Position numbers and translations under genes: made by a program | The notes under the pieces: model-generated | What the model saw: only the letters and a program-made list of their open reading frames with translations | Database searches by the model: none | What the model was told of the DNA's origin: nothing | Shown: positions 8,715-17,401 of the stretch, piece after piece | Position numbering within the stretch: position 1 is the first letter of the stretch | Layout: the number at the start of each line of letters is the position of its first letter | Origin: DASVNK01 sp036383895 | GTDB lineage: Bacteria; Verrucomicrobiota; Verrucomicrobiia; Limisphaerales; SXQI01 | NCBI GenBank assembly: GCA_036383895.1 | Contig: DASVNK010000018.1 | Location: 51,716-115,715, forward strand | Direction of reading: 5' to 3' | Length of the DNA stretch: 64,000 nucleotides

Positions 8715-8737
8715 GACTCCTCACGTCGTCTCCTACA
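8715..8737. repeat. 23-bp CCTCACGTCG repeat, copy C, 4 nt after the YjbQ stop
   Basis: Copy C carries CTCCTCACGTCGTCTCCTAC, one base different from copy B. It lies four bases beyond the yjbQ stop codon on the minus strand. Confidence 0.7.
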
Positions 8738-8741
8738 ATTA

Positions 8742-9173
8742 TTATTCGCCGAGGAAATGAATGGCGATGCGGCGGGTGTGGGGGTGTTTGCGGTGTTCCC
8801 AGACGTAGATGCCTTGCCAGGTGCCGAGGGCGAGGGCGCCGGCCTTGAAAGGAATGCTCAGGTTTGTGGCGGTGAGCGCGGTGCGGATGTGGGCGGGCAT
8901 GTCGTCATCACCTTCCGCGGTGTGCTCGAAGATGTCGTCGCCGTCCGGAACGAGCCGTTTGAAGAAGCGCTCGAAATCGCGGCGGACTTCGGGATCGGCA
9001 TTTTCCTGGATGAGGAGCGAAGCGGAAGTGTGCTGGATGTGGATCGTGGCGAGGCCGGTGCGGAGAGTTGACTTCGTGAGGAGAGACTCGATTCCGCGGG
9101 TGATTTCGTAGAAGCCGCGGCCTTTGGTGGAGACGCTTAGTTCGGAGAAATTCTGTCGCAAGGGGCCGCTCAC
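8742..9173 (-). CDS. yjbQ: YjbQ/UPF0047 family protein
   Basis: The 143-residue protein matches the YjbQ (UPF0047) family over its full length: GLATIHIQHTSASLLIQENA, HTAEGDDDMPAHIRTALTAT and GALALGTWQGIYVWEHR. The conserved histidine/serine/glutamate cluster is intact. Family members show weak thiamine-phosphate synthase activity when overproduced, hence the name secondary thiamine-phosphate synthase, but the physiological role is uncertain. Its ATG overlaps the TGA of the upstream 157-residue secreted protein by four bases, so the two are translationally coupled. Confidence 0.92.
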   Translation of the reverse strand: MSGPLRQNFSELSVSTKGRGFYEITRGIESLLTKSTLRTGLATIHIQHTSASLLIQENADPEVRRDFERFFKRLVPDGDDIFEHTAEGDDDMPAHIRTALTATNLSIPFKAGALALGTWQGIYVWEHRKHPHTRRIAIHFLGE

Positions 9174-9643
9174 CAGAGGAAGGATTGTTGTTCAGCGAGG
9201 AGTTGGCCATCGCGCCAGAGAGAAGCGCGCCAGGCGACAACGGTGCCGAGGGCGTCGGTTTGCGTTTTGTCCAGGCGAACGCGGGCCCATGTGGAAAAGA
9301 AACGTTCCGGCAACACTTCGGTCTCGAAAACCTGAGCGTGGCCGAGGCCACTTTTGCTGCCGCGGGCTTCGATGCGGACGGTCACGGGGCCTTCTTTGCG
9401 CGAGGCTTTGAACTGAACTTCGAAGCGCATCCCGCTGACCAGATTGGTGTTGTTGCGCAGGTGGAGTTGGTAGGCGTCGCGTTCGTAAAGGCTTGGAGCC
9501 AGCGCGGTGCGGTTCTGGGAATCGACCAGGTGAGTGAGGACTTTGACGACGCGCGCTTCGCCGGCGGCGACGTTTTCTTCGGCGAGAACGCAGAAGAACG
9601 TTAGCCAGCTAACGAAGATGAGATGTCCAATGCGCGTCGGCAC
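9170..9643 (-). CDS. Hypothetical secreted protein coupled to yjbQ
   Basis: The 157-residue protein begins with a hydrophobic segment (IGHLIFVSWLTFFCVLA) that reads as a signal peptide, followed by a beta-rich region such as GMRFEVQFKASRKEGPVTVR and TWARVRLDKTQTDALGT. No family is recognised. It may be a small periplasmic or exported beta-sandwich protein. The gene overlaps yjbQ by four bases and comes first in the operon. Upstream, the 9653-9687 repeat separates it from the MlaD gene. Confidence 0.75.
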   Translation of the reverse strand: MPTRIGHLIFVSWLTFFCVLAEENVAAGEARVVKVLTHLVDSQNRTALAPSLYERDAYQLHLRNNTNLVSGMRFEVQFKASRKEGPVTVRIEARGSKSGLGHAQVFETEVLPERFFSTWARVRLDKTQTDALGTVVAWRASLWRDGQLLAEQQSFLW

Positions 9644-9652
9644 AGAAAAACA

Positions 9653-9687
9653 TTACAGGGTTTTGACAGGTTTAACAGGATTTACCG
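9653..9687. repeat. Short degenerate ACAGG-TTT tandem repeat
   Basis: Three imperfect units (ACAGGGTTTTG, ACAGGTTTA, ACAGGATTTA) follow each other in the gap between the MlaD gene and the secreted-protein gene. A single similar unit, GAACAGGATTTTCGG, lies just before the PQQ dehydrogenase start at about 3321-3336. It looks like a dispersed low-complexity intergenic family. The function is unknown. Confidence 0.4.
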
Positions 9688-10845
9688 CCATTTACCGGCT
9701 TTTGGCGCGGGGGTGGTGCGGCGCGGAGTGCTGCGGGTCTGAGGGCGTTGCTGTTGTTCGCGGGCTTTCTCTTCTTCTTCGGCTTTCTTCTTGAACGCGC
9801 CCCGGAGGAACCAATGGCGCTTGAGACCCTGAATCATGTCGTCAGCGTTGGTGATCAGGTCGGAAACGCCTTTAACGAGGTTGGTGTTGCTTTGGACCTG
9901 CTGGTTCAGGTTGCTGGTGATGTTGGCGAGATTGATGAGGGTTTGGTCGAGGTTGGTGACGAGCGTGAGGACGTTGGTGTCCGTGTTCGCGATCATCTGG
10001 CTGGCATTGGTAAGAGTGATGTTCGCGGCGGCAAGGGTTTGCAGGAGTTGAGTGTGGAGGTTGGTGGGAAGCGCCCATTCGCCGAGGGAGCCTTTTGGTT
10101 CGCGCAGGTTCGCGGTGATCACCTGAACGTTTGTCATTGTGGGCAAGGCTGCGGAGAGAACCGTCTGCGCCTCAGCGGTGACATTGGCGATGTTGGAGAG
10201 GACGAGATTTACTCGGTTGGTGAGATCAAGAATGCCCGGGAGCGCTTCTTCGGCTCGGTTGGCGATCATCTCGAGGCGTTCCATGGCGGCGGGCGATTCG
10301 GTGGAGAGGAGCCAATAGCCGGGCGTTTGTTCTTCAGGAACGTATTCGCCTTTTTGTTCGTCGAGCACGAGCCACTTGCCGTCGACTTCCTTGTAGGAGG
10401 CTTGAAGGGTGAGATTCGTTTCGCCGCGCTCGATGCTGCTCCCACCCGGCGTGATTTCAATCAGGCGACCGCCGAGGAAATCACCCGCGACGACGCGAGC
10501 GCGCGAGTCGTTCCAGATGTAACCTTCATAGGGATGCAGTACGTAGAAGGCGACATGAACCGCCTTGGGGCTGAAAGGAGGATTGGCGGTGACTTTCGTG
10601 ATGCGACCGACGGCGAACCCGAGGAGGCGCACTTCACCGCCGGGAGCAAGGCCAGCGCCGCTATCGACCTCGGTATAGTAGCGGGCTTTAAAGGTCCACC
10701 AGCCTTTGCGCATGCCGGTGTGGTAGATGTAATAGGCGAAGCCGGCGAGGAGCAGGAGCGTGGCGACGGTTACGAAGACACCAACGATGCGCTCCACGCG
10801 GCTGAGACGCGTGCGCAATTGAGGCGTGAGATCCTGGACCGGCAC
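9682..10845 (-). CDS. MlaD/MCE domain protein, single-helix anchored
   Basis: The 387-residue protein has one N-terminal helix (IVGVFVTVATLLLLAGFAYYIY), then an MCE/MlaD domain: YYTEVDSGAGLAPGGEVRLLG, VGRITKVTA, and FLGGRLIEITPG. A helical region with many Asn-Leu-Thr segments follows, and the C-terminus is basic and proline-rich (QQRPQTRSTPRRTTPAPK). MCE proteins form periplasmic hexameric rings that move lipids between membranes, usually with MlaE/MlaF partners. No permease or ATPase of that kind is adjacent, so this copy is either an orphan or works with distant partners. Confidence 0.85.
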   Translation of the reverse strand: MPVQDLTPQLRTRLSRVERIVGVFVTVATLLLLAGFAYYIYHTGMRKGWWTFKARYYTEVDSGAGLAPGGEVRLLGFAVGRITKVTANPPFSPKAVHVAFYVLHPYEGYIWNDSRARVVAGDFLGGRLIEITPGGSSIERGETNLTLQASYKEVDGKWLVLDEQKGEYVPEEQTPGYWLLSTESPAAMERLEMIANRAEEALPGILDLTNRVNLVLSNIANVTAEAQTVLSAALPTMTNVQVITANLREPKGSLGEWALPTNLHTQLLQTLAAANITLTNASQMIANTDTNVLTLVTNLDQTLINLANITSNLNQQVQSNTNLVKGVSDLITNADDMIQGLKRHWFLRGAFKKKAEEEEKAREQQQRPQTRSTPRRTTPAPKAGKWR

Positions 10846-10956
10846 CCGAAAAAAGGTTTAACGGAACGGCTTGGAACGCAAGCTGCGAATTCGGGACGAG
10901 AGGCGTTACGTAATTGGCCGGCAGCTCGGCAGCAGCCTCGCTCCACCTTGCGCGCG

Positions 10957-11388
10957 CTACTTGGAGGAAGAGACTTTCTTGTAGACGTCGATGGTGGGCG
11001 GGCGTTCGCGCTCTTCGTCGATGTTGGAGACGATGGTGAGAGTGTCAGAGCTCAGCATGTAGACGTAGGCGCGTTCTTCGTCGGCGCCTTCGAGGGAGTC
11101 ATCGTCGCGGCCGGCTTTGATGTTCGAGATGGTGAAGGTTTTGAACGCGCCGGATTGTTGCGCTTTGACGTCGGCCAGGGCAACGAACTGAACTGATCCG
11201 CTCGAATCGAGAATTTTGAAGGTCATTTTATTCTCCTTCAGTTCGAGGGTCTGAGTGACTTTCTGACCGTCCTCATTAGTTCTTTTAGTTTCCCATTTGC
11301 CCTGGATTTTAGCGAGTTCACCGTCGGCGGCATGAGCGGCGAGAGTTAAAGCCGAAGCAGTGATCAGAGTAAGAATTGCGCGCATCAT
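10957..11388 (-). CDS. Small secreted lipocalin-like protein (TIGR03067-like)
   Basis: The 143-residue protein has a clear signal peptide (ILTLITASALTLAAHAA) and a compact beta-rich domain beginning ELAKIQGKWETKRT and containing KMTFKILDSSGSVQ and DTLTIVSNIDEE. The opening L..IQGKW pattern resembles the lipocalin-like TIGR03067 domain, which is abundant in Planctomycetes and Verrucomicrobia and has no known function. The assignment is by pattern only. It stands alone, with 70-110 bp gaps on both sides. Confidence 0.7.
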   Translation of the reverse strand: MMRAILTLITASALTLAAHAADGELAKIQGKWETKRTNEDGQKVTQTLELKENKMTFKILDSSGSVQFVALADVKAQQSGAFKTFTISNIKAGRDDDSLEGADEERAYVYMLSSDTLTIVSNIDEERERPPTIDVYKKVSSSK

Positions 11389-11458
11389 ATAAAACCTGGA
11401 TTGGGTCTGTGGTCGGTTGTTTTACGGGAGCGGAAGGAAATCGCAACGAAATTGCGTG

Positions 11459-12142
11459 TTACTTGTGGGTGGCGGTGAAGAGGTGGGAGGCCCAGCCGGG
11501 GTCGGATTCGTGAGTGGTGAAGGGGCTGTTTGCGGGCCAGAGATGGGTGAGTTCCAGGTCGCGGAAGCCGGCGCGGACGCTGGCGTAGCCGTCATGCATG
11601 GTGACCGGGCTGCAACCGATCGCCCAAAGGAGGCGGGTGGAGATTATAGAGGGAAGCCAGCGGCGCGGTTCGCAGGCGATGAAAGCGCGGCAGCGTTGCG
11701 CGCAGGTTGCGAAGATTCGCCGCAGGGTTGGATCGTCCAGGTGATGCAGGAAAAGGTTGGCGAAAATGAGGTCGAAGGTTTCGCCACCCTGTTGAAGCCA
11801 CTCGTGGAGATCGGCGGTCACAAGTTCAGGCTGCCAGCCGAGATTGCCGAAGGCGTTCAGGGTGGCTGCAGCAATTGCGGGCTTCATGTCGAGAAGGGTG
11901 ATGCGACCGCGCGGAGCGGTGCTTTGGATGCGATGGAGGAGATTGAGCGTGAATGTTCCGTCTCCCGCCCCGATTTCGAGAATGGTTTGAGGCGGACGGG
12001 GGAGAACGGTGATGGCGCGTGCGACGTGAGTCTGGTTGCGCATCCACCAGTTGAGGCGCTTCAAATCGCGGCGGGAGCGGAGCGCTTCCGGATCGTTCGC
12101 GGCGAGTTGATCGAGAATCTCCGGCTCTACAACGCGGTGCAT
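11459..12142 (-). CDS. Class I SAM-dependent methyltransferase of the type III PKS unit
   Basis: The 227-residue protein contains SAM-binding motif I (ILEIGAGDGTF), an acidic motif II region (ITLLDMKP), and FDLIFANLFLHHLDD, typical of class I methyltransferases acting on small molecules. It starts three bases after the type III polyketide synthase stop on the same strand, so the two are almost surely co-transcribed. The natural inference is O- or C-methylation of the polyketide product. Methyltransferases are commonly linked to bacterial type III PKS genes that make alkylpyrones or alkylresorcinols. Confidence 0.87.
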   Translation of the reverse strand: MHRVVEPEILDQLAANDPEALRSRRDLKRLNWWMRNQTHVARAITVLPRPPQTILEIGAGDGTFTLNLLHRIQSTAPRGRITLLDMKPAIAAATLNAFGNLGWQPELVTADLHEWLQQGGETFDLIFANLFLHHLDDPTLRRIFATCAQRCRAFIACEPRRWLPSIISTRLLWAIGCSPVTMHDGYASVRAGFRDLELTHLWPANSPFTTHESDPGWASHLFTATHK

Positions 12143-12145
12143 TGG

Positions 12146-13207
12146 TCACCAGCGAACATCGAGAAGCGCGCCGTGGCAACTGATTCCCGCGCCGAACGCG
12201 GAAAGGAACCATGTGCCGCCGGGCGCTTTTGCGGCGAGAGCTTTCTCCAGGGCGAAAATAACACTGGGACTGCTGACGTTGCCGTGTTCGCGCAGGACCT
12301 GGGCGCTCCAATTAAGCTTCTCGGCGGGGATTTGAAGGCCGGATTGCAACGCGGCGAGGACATCGCGTCCACCGGAATGAACGATCCATTCCTGAATTTC
12401 AGTTTGAGGGAGATGCGCGGAATTGAGCAGACCGTCGAGGACCTGGCGGACGTGTTCAACAACGAGGAGAGGCACGCTTTTATCGAGGACGTTGCGCAAC
12501 ATGCCGTCGCGGGTTTCGAAGCGGAGGAGTTCGCGGTCGCGGGTGTTCAGAATGGTTTGGAAAGAGCGCCATTCGATATGAGGAAGATTATTCGAAGGGT
12601 CTTTGCCCACAATGACCGCGCCCGCGCCATCGCCGAAGAGACAGGCGCTGATGAGAACGCCGGGATCGTTATCGAGATAGAAGGCGGCGCTGCAGATTTC
12701 GACGCAGATGCAGAGGACGCGATGTGCCTGACCAGAGGCGATGAGGGCGTTGGCGAGCTGGAGATTTGGCAGGGCGGCGCCGCAGCCGTGACCAACCATG
12801 TCCGCGAGGTAGATGCCAGGCCGGAGGCCGAGTTGCTCGCTGATGTAGCTGGTGAGGCCCGGGCAGAGGTAGCCGGTGCAAGTGCTGACGACGAGGGCGT
12901 CGATGTCGTGCGCGGTCACGGCGGCGGTCGCGAAGGCGCGCTCGGCTGCGGCTGACGCGACCTTCGGTGCATTTTCGGCGAAGCGGCGATGGAGGGTGTT
13001 TGGATCGAGGGAGAATGCTTCGTCGAGATTGGACATCGCGAAGGAGCGGGTCTCGATGCCGGAATCGCCGGTGAGGACTTTGCGGAGGATCGCCTGGGAA
13101 CGACCGCTCAGCTTAGAAAGATACTGCGACGCGGCGAGTGTGTTCCAACAATCGCGCTGGGTGTAGCGGAATTCGGGTGTGGCGGTGCCCACTCCTTGGA
13201 TGAACAT
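12146..13207 (-). CDS. Type III polyketide synthase (chalcone/stilbene synthase family)
   Basis: The 353-residue ketosynthase-like enzyme carries the Cys-His-Asn catalytic triad of type III PKSs: Cys142 (MVGHGCGAALPNLQLA), His277 (WIVHSGGRDVL) and Asn310 (LREHGNVSSPSV), numbered from ATG at 13207. Such homodimeric enzymes extend acyl-CoA starters with malonyl-CoA to give pyrones, resorcinols or phloroglucinols; the product cannot be read from sequence. I prefer 13207 because MFIQGVGTATPEFRY matches the usual N-terminus; the frame opens six codons earlier. It is the first gene of a two-gene unit with the methyltransferase. Confidence 0.93.
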   Translation of the reverse strand: MFIQGVGTATPEFRYTQRDCWNTLAASQYLSKLSGRSQAILRKVLTGDSGIETRSFAMSNLDEAFSLDPNTLHRRFAENAPKVASAAAERAFATAAVTAHDIDALVVSTCTGYLCPGLTSYISEQLGLRPGIYLADMVGHGCGAALPNLQLANALIASGQAHRVLCICVEICSAAFYLDNDPGVLISACLFGDGAGAVIVGKDPSNNLPHIEWRSFQTILNTRDRELLRFETRDGMLRNVLDKSVPLLVVEHVRQVLDGLLNSAHLPQTEIQEWIVHSGGRDVLAALQSGLQIPAEKLNWSAQVLREHGNVSSPSVIFALEKALAAKAPGGTWFLSAFGAGISCHGALLDVRW

Positions 13208-13270
13208 GCAGGCACGGTAGCGCAACGGTGTGCGCTGAACTAGTGGGGCGCAGCTTTTTTTCGAAGAGAA

Positions 13271-14806
13271 TCAGCGGGTAGCCGGACCGGCTGGGGTGGT
13301 GGCCGAAGGGGCTGTCGCTTCAGCAGGAGGCTCGTTCGTGGAGACGCCGTAATCCGCGGGGAGATTCAAACGGGTGCGGAGTTGGGCGGAGAGGATGGCG
13401 TCGAGACCATATTCGGGGCTGAGCACGCCTTTAAGTGTTTCCTCGTAGAGCTGGTTGAATGGAGGAAGTCCCACACGCACGATGTTCTTCTCGTAGCGTG
13501 AGATTTCAGTCATGTAGCGCTGCCAGAGGCGGCGAGCGAAATTGACGTGGTTTTCCGCGACGATATCGGCTTCTGAGTCACCCAGGGCGAACTGGAGGAA
13601 GGCATTTTCCAAGGTGCCCATGATGATCGTCTTGACGCGATTTGGATCCGTTTCGCCAACGTCTTCCGCAATGCGGGAGAGAGCGTAGTCTTCCAGGTTT
13701 TCGACTGGTTTGCCGGCGATGGTGTTTGCGCCGGGATACATTTCCTTCAAACGATTGAACCATTGCTGGGCGGCTTGGCGGCGGTTGTGGGTGTAGAGGT
13801 GGTAAACGACCATGCCGAGGTAGTTTTTATGGGCGTTTAGAATGTTGTCGCGCTTGTCCGCCTCGAGATTGGCCATCTCGAGGTAAGCTTTGTCCGCTTC
13901 ATCGATGACGTGGAGGTTCGGACCGTAGACGAATTCGTTACCGCTTTTATCGGGATAGACCAGGCGGCCGCGCATGAAGGCGAGTTGAAGTGATTGGAAG
14001 ATCACGCGACGAAGACCAATGAACTCCTCCTGGCGGAGTTTTTGGTCTTTGGTCATTTCCAGGCCGTAGGTGGCCCAATAGATGGCGTGAGATTCGGGAA
14101 GGCGCCACTCCAGCGGCCCGTACCTTTCGTCGACCCTCTTCATGAAGGCGGGATCGAGTTTGTATTGTTCGCGGAGTTTGCGGGCGCGCTCGATTTCCTC
14201 GGGAGTTTGCGGACTGATGAGTCGATCGAAATTGAAATCCCCTTTACCGAGGAGCGCGGTCATTTCTTTGGCCCATTCAACTTTGTAAAGCTGGTGGGCG
14301 TCGTCGAGGTAATGGCCCATCTTATGTTGATAAAACCAGGCGAGCTCGCGATAAATGTTCGGTTCCCTGGGATTGTATTTGAGCGCCTCGTCACGGAGGA
14401 GTTCGGTGCCGCGTTTGACCCAGAGCCAGCGGTCGGCCGGGTCGTTGAACTTCACGGAAATGTTGTAGGCCATGTTCCAGGCGAGGTGAACCCAGACGGC
14501 GGTGAGTTTCGGCTCGAGCTTGGTGATCCAGTCCGCGAGTTGGACCATTTCGAAATATTTGCCGTTTTCCTGAAGTTCGGTGGCGCGAATCCAGAGGGCG
14601 TTTGCGATGAGGCCGCGGAAGCCGCCGAGCGCCTTGGTGGTGAAAGCGAGGATCGGCGGAGCATTCTCCAGCGGGATGTTGCGAGTGAGGCCGAGGACTT
14701 CGCGCTGATGGTTAAGATGGCGTTGCGAGAAAAAGACGGTGAATAAAAAGACCGCGATGCTGCCGAGGTAGGCGAACTTTCTTAATCTGGAGGGGCGATC
14801 GGTCAT
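13271..14806 (-). CDS. Membrane-anchored helical (TPR-like) protein at the end of the ABC operon
   Basis: The 511-residue protein has an N-terminal helix (KFAYLGSIAVFLFTVFFS) and a long helical ectodomain. Repeated W/Y/A patterns there (WIRATELQENGKYFEMVQLA, WVHLAWNMAYNISVKF, YRELAWFYQHKMGHYLDDA) look like TPR-type repeats. The C-terminus is Ala/Pro/Thr-rich. I do not recognise a named family. Its start overlaps the ABC permease stop by four bases, making it the last gene of the eight-gene operon. A scaffold or accessory subunit for the exporter is a reasonable inference, not shown. Confidence 0.75.
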   Translation of the reverse strand: MTDRPSRLRKFAYLGSIAVFLFTVFFSQRHLNHQREVLGLTRNIPLENAPPILAFTTKALGGFRGLIANALWIRATELQENGKYFEMVQLADWITKLEPKLTAVWVHLAWNMAYNISVKFNDPADRWLWVKRGTELLRDEALKYNPREPNIYRELAWFYQHKMGHYLDDAHQLYKVEWAKEMTALLGKGDFNFDRLISPQTPEEIERARKLREQYKLDPAFMKRVDERYGPLEWRLPESHAIYWATYGLEMTKDQKLRQEEFIGLRRVIFQSLQLAFMRGRLVYPDKSGNEFVYGPNLHVIDEADKAYLEMANLEADKRDNILNAHKNYLGMVVYHLYTHNRRQAAQQWFNRLKEMYPGANTIAGKPVENLEDYALSRIAEDVGETDPNRVKTIIMGTLENAFLQFALGDSEADIVAENHVNFARRLWQRYMTEISRYEKNIVRVGLPPFNQLYEETLKGVLSPEYGLDAILSAQLRTRLNLPADYGVSTNEPPAEATAPSATTPAGPATR

Positions 14807-16173
14807 TTGGTTGCGGTAGCGAGTTCTCTACGAGTGAAAATGGCGATACCGATGGCAGCGAGCCCGCCGGAAAGCAGAATGCAGATTTGGAAAAAGGCCT
14901 GCGAAAGGTCGGTCCAGGTAATTGCGCGGCCACTGCTGAGATTGTCGATGGGCGAAAAGCCGCGGGCAAGATTGAAGGTGTTCAGCAGGCCGCGAGCGAC
15001 GGGCACGGCGAGAGTGTTAACGACTTTCGTTTCTTCGACGCGGCCGGTGTTTGGATCGACTGCGACAATGCCGTTCTCTTCGATGATCTGTTTCAGGGTG
15101 CCGGTGGACATGCTCAGGATGAGGACGCCAATGGTGCAGAACGCGGCGACGGGGAACGAGAGGAACGTGGCGCCAGCGAGGCCAAGAGCGGCCAGCAAAG
15201 CCAGCCAGCAGAAGACGATGCCGAGACCGCGAGCGAAATTGCCGCCGAAACCGCCGATACGATACATCACTTGCATGCCGTCTTCCGGGAAGAGGAGAGC
15301 TTTTTCATTACGATTATCGAATCGGATGTGGAGCTCGCCTTTGTCATTGATGAGATTCGGCGGGATTGGAAATTCCACGAAAGCTTCGGAAGGCATGACG
15401 AAGTTCGTTTCGAACTGGGTTTTGGTGGCGAGATCGCCGAATTCCCAGAAGGTCATGAAGCGCTCACCAAGATCCGGTACGGGAGGATCGAAACGAACGC
15501 GGATGGTCATTGGTTTGTCGCGCACTTCCGAAGGTGGACCGACTTGAATCGTCCAGATACGGCGCTGGTTAGGTTGAACGAGTTGATCGCGGGATTTGAG
15601 TTGCTCGCGAATGATGGTCTGGAGCGCGGGAATGGATAAGCCTTCAGGAGGAGCCTCGTGCTGGAGACGCTCGCGAATTAAATCGCGGGAGATTTGCTCG
15701 TAATCCGGGGTGTCTTCCATCGCGACTTTGCGCGCGACGAGAACTTCGTTTTGCAGGATGGTTTGTTCCTTCGCAGTCAAGTTGCGCGCGCGCACCTGCA
15801 TGATCGTATAAATGGCGGCGCCCGCGAGAAGGATGAGCATGGCGTTCAGCGCCACGATGCCGAGCCATTTGCCGATCCAGATTTGCCAGCGGGCGATCGG
15901 TTTAACGACGACCATTTGCATCTGCGCTTCCTCGATTTCGCGCGCGAGAATTCCGCAGGAAAGCCACAGGGTCGCGAAGCCGAGCAGCGTGGTGGTGAGC
16001 GCGAGCGTGTAGGTGAGGATGATCTGCGTGAAGCCGCGCGCGGTGCCGTCGTCCTTAATGATCAACGGCAGGACAATGACCCCGGCGACGAGGAGCAATG
16101 CCATCACGAGCACCACGCGATAACGGAACGCGGCGCGCAAAGTAAGAGATGCGATGGCCAGGATTCGGCGCAT
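14803..16173 (-). CDS. ABC-2 type transporter permease with large extracytoplasmic domain
   Basis: The 456-residue permease has helices near residues 20-40, 50-75 and 105-130, a ~190-residue polar domain (about 135-325), then four or five further helices. The cytoplasmic segment SCGILAREIEEAQMQMVVVKPIARWQIWIGKW (written here as a description of its position after helix 2) is typical of ABC-2/Gld-type permeases, where it forms the coupling helix. The next gene upstream is the matching ATPase, four bases away. A beta-rich extracytoplasmic domain containing IRVRFDPPVPDLGERF may engage the substrate. The cargo is unknown. Confidence 0.88.
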   Translation of the reverse strand: MRRILAIASLTLRAAFRYRVVLVMALLLVAGVIVLPLIIKDDGTARGFTQIILTYTLALTTTLLGFATLWLSCGILAREIEEAQMQMVVVKPIARWQIWIGKWLGIVALNAMLILLAGAAIYTIMQVRARNLTAKEQTILQNEVLVARKVAMEDTPDYEQISRDLIRERLQHEAPPEGLSIPALQTIIREQLKSRDQLVQPNQRRIWTIQVGPPSEVRDKPMTIRVRFDPPVPDLGERFMTFWEFGDLATKTQFETNFVMPSEAFVEFPIPPNLINDKGELHIRFDNRNEKALLFPEDGMQVMYRIGGFGGNFARGLGIVFCWLALLAALGLAGATFLSFPVAAFCTIGVLILSMSTGTLKQIIEENGIVAVDPNTGRVEETKVVNTLAVPVARGLLNTFNLARGFSPIDNLSSGRAITWTDLSQAFFQICILLSGGLAAIGIAIFTRRELATATK

Positions 16174-16177
16174 TCAG

Positions 16178-17389
16178 CTATTTGTCTTTGTTGAGGAGTG
16201 ACGAAAGCTTTTCGTTCGCTTTGTTGAGGTCGGCCTGGCGCGCCTTTTCGGGCGGCGCGGATGGCGTCGGGACCGGCGCAGGGGGTACCTCGTGCTTCGT
16301 CAGTTGCTCGAGCTTCTTGTTGGAAAGGGATTCGACATCGGTGACCTGGACGACGGGAGCAGCGGGCGCGATGGGTTCGTCCCCACGCGTCAAGCGGTCA
16401 AGGACTCTAGCCTGATGGGATGGGCTGTTTTCGGCAGTACCTGCACGGAGATATTCAGCCACGCGGTTGCCCGAAGTTGCGCCGGAGGTGTCTGCTTCCT
16501 GGGCGCGGGCTTTGTTAACCACTTGCAGGAAGTAATTTTCGAGATTCTGCGTCGGCGTATCGATGCGGACTTTGTCTTCGGCAACATCGCGACGAATCAC
16601 TTCGAGGACCTTCTCAACGGTGGCGCGCGGGAGAATCGGAGTAGTGATGCGCATGGCATCGGGCGTGGCCAGCAATTCTTTAAGCGTGCCCATCGCCTGG
16701 ATTTTACCCCCGTAGTAAATAACCACGCGGTCGCAGACGTCTTCGACATCGGACAACAGGTGGCTGCTGAGAATGACTGTTTTGCCGCGGCGAGCGAGAG
16801 CGAGGATAAGGTCCTTCACTTCGCGGCAGCCGAGCGGGTCAAGGCCGGCGGTTGGTTCGTCGAGGATGACCAGGTCGGGATCGTTGATGAGCGCTTGCGC
16901 GAGACCAATGCGGCGTTGCATGCCCTTGGAGAATTCGCCGACCTGCCGACGGCGGGCTTTGCTGAGGCCGACCATTTCCAGGAGTTGTTCGGAACGTTGC
17001 TTGCGCTCGGCGGGGGGGATATCGAACAAGTTCCCGAAGAAATCGAGCGTTTCGTCGGAATCGAGGTAGCGATAGAGATACGACTCTTCGGGGAGATAAC
17101 CGATACGCGATTTGGTTGCGACGTGGCGTGGTGAGTGGCCGAAGACTTCGATGTGCCCTTTGGTGGGAAAGAGCAGCCCGAGGAGCATTTTGACCGTGGT
17201 GGATTTGCCGGAGCCGTTCGGGCCGAGCAGGCCGAAGACTTCGCCGCGTTTCACCTCGAAATTGACGCTATCGACGGCGCGAGCTTTTGGGCGGTTCCAG
17301 AAATCCTTGAAGACTTTGGTGAGGCCGCGAACGACGATGACGTTCTCGCGGGCCTGTCCGCCGCCTGCGTTTGTATCGAGCACACTCAT
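16178..17389 (-). CDS. ABC transporter ATP-binding protein with C-terminal extension
   Basis: The 403-residue protein has a complete ABC domain: Walker A GPNGSGKST, Q-loop region GYLPEESYLYRYLDSDE, signature FSKGMQRR, Walker B LVILDEPTAGLD and the switch His (ILSSHLL). It belongs to the CcmA/NatA-like branch that pairs with ABC-2 permeases. Residues from about 310 onward are a proline- and charge-rich tail, longer than usual. It follows the P-type ATPase by 12 bases and precedes its permease by four. It is the only ATPase in an operon with two ABC-2 permeases, so it may serve both. Confidence 0.93.
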   Translation of the reverse strand: MSVLDTNAGGGQARENVIVVRGLTKVFKDFWNRPKARAVDSVNFEVKRGEVFGLLGPNGSGKSTTVKMLLGLLFPTKGHIEVFGHSPRHVATKSRIGYLPEESYLYRYLDSDETLDFFGNLFDIPPAERKQRSEQLLEMVGLSKARRRQVGEFSKGMQRRIGLAQALINDPDLVILDEPTAGLDPLGCREVKDLILALARRGKTVILSSHLLSDVEDVCDRVVIYYGGKIQAMGTLKELLATPDAMRITTPILPRATVEKVLEVIRRDVAEDKVRIDTPTQNLENYFLQVVNKARAQEADTSGATSGNRVAEYLRAGTAENSPSHQARVLDRLTRGDEPIAPAAPVVQVTDVESLSNKKLEQLTKHEVPPAPVPTPSAPPEKARQADLNKANEKLSSLLNKDK

Positions 17390-17401
17390 TACGTGACTGG
17401 A

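Noticed and set aside
9748..11196. Plus-strand 482-codon frame across the MlaD gene
   Set aside because: Antisense shadow; the minus-strand frame has a signal anchor and MlaD motifs, while this one has low-complexity Gly/Val/Asp/Glu sequence.
11417..12955. Plus-strand 512-codon frame across the methyltransferase and type III PKS
   Set aside because: Antisense of two clearly recognised enzymes.
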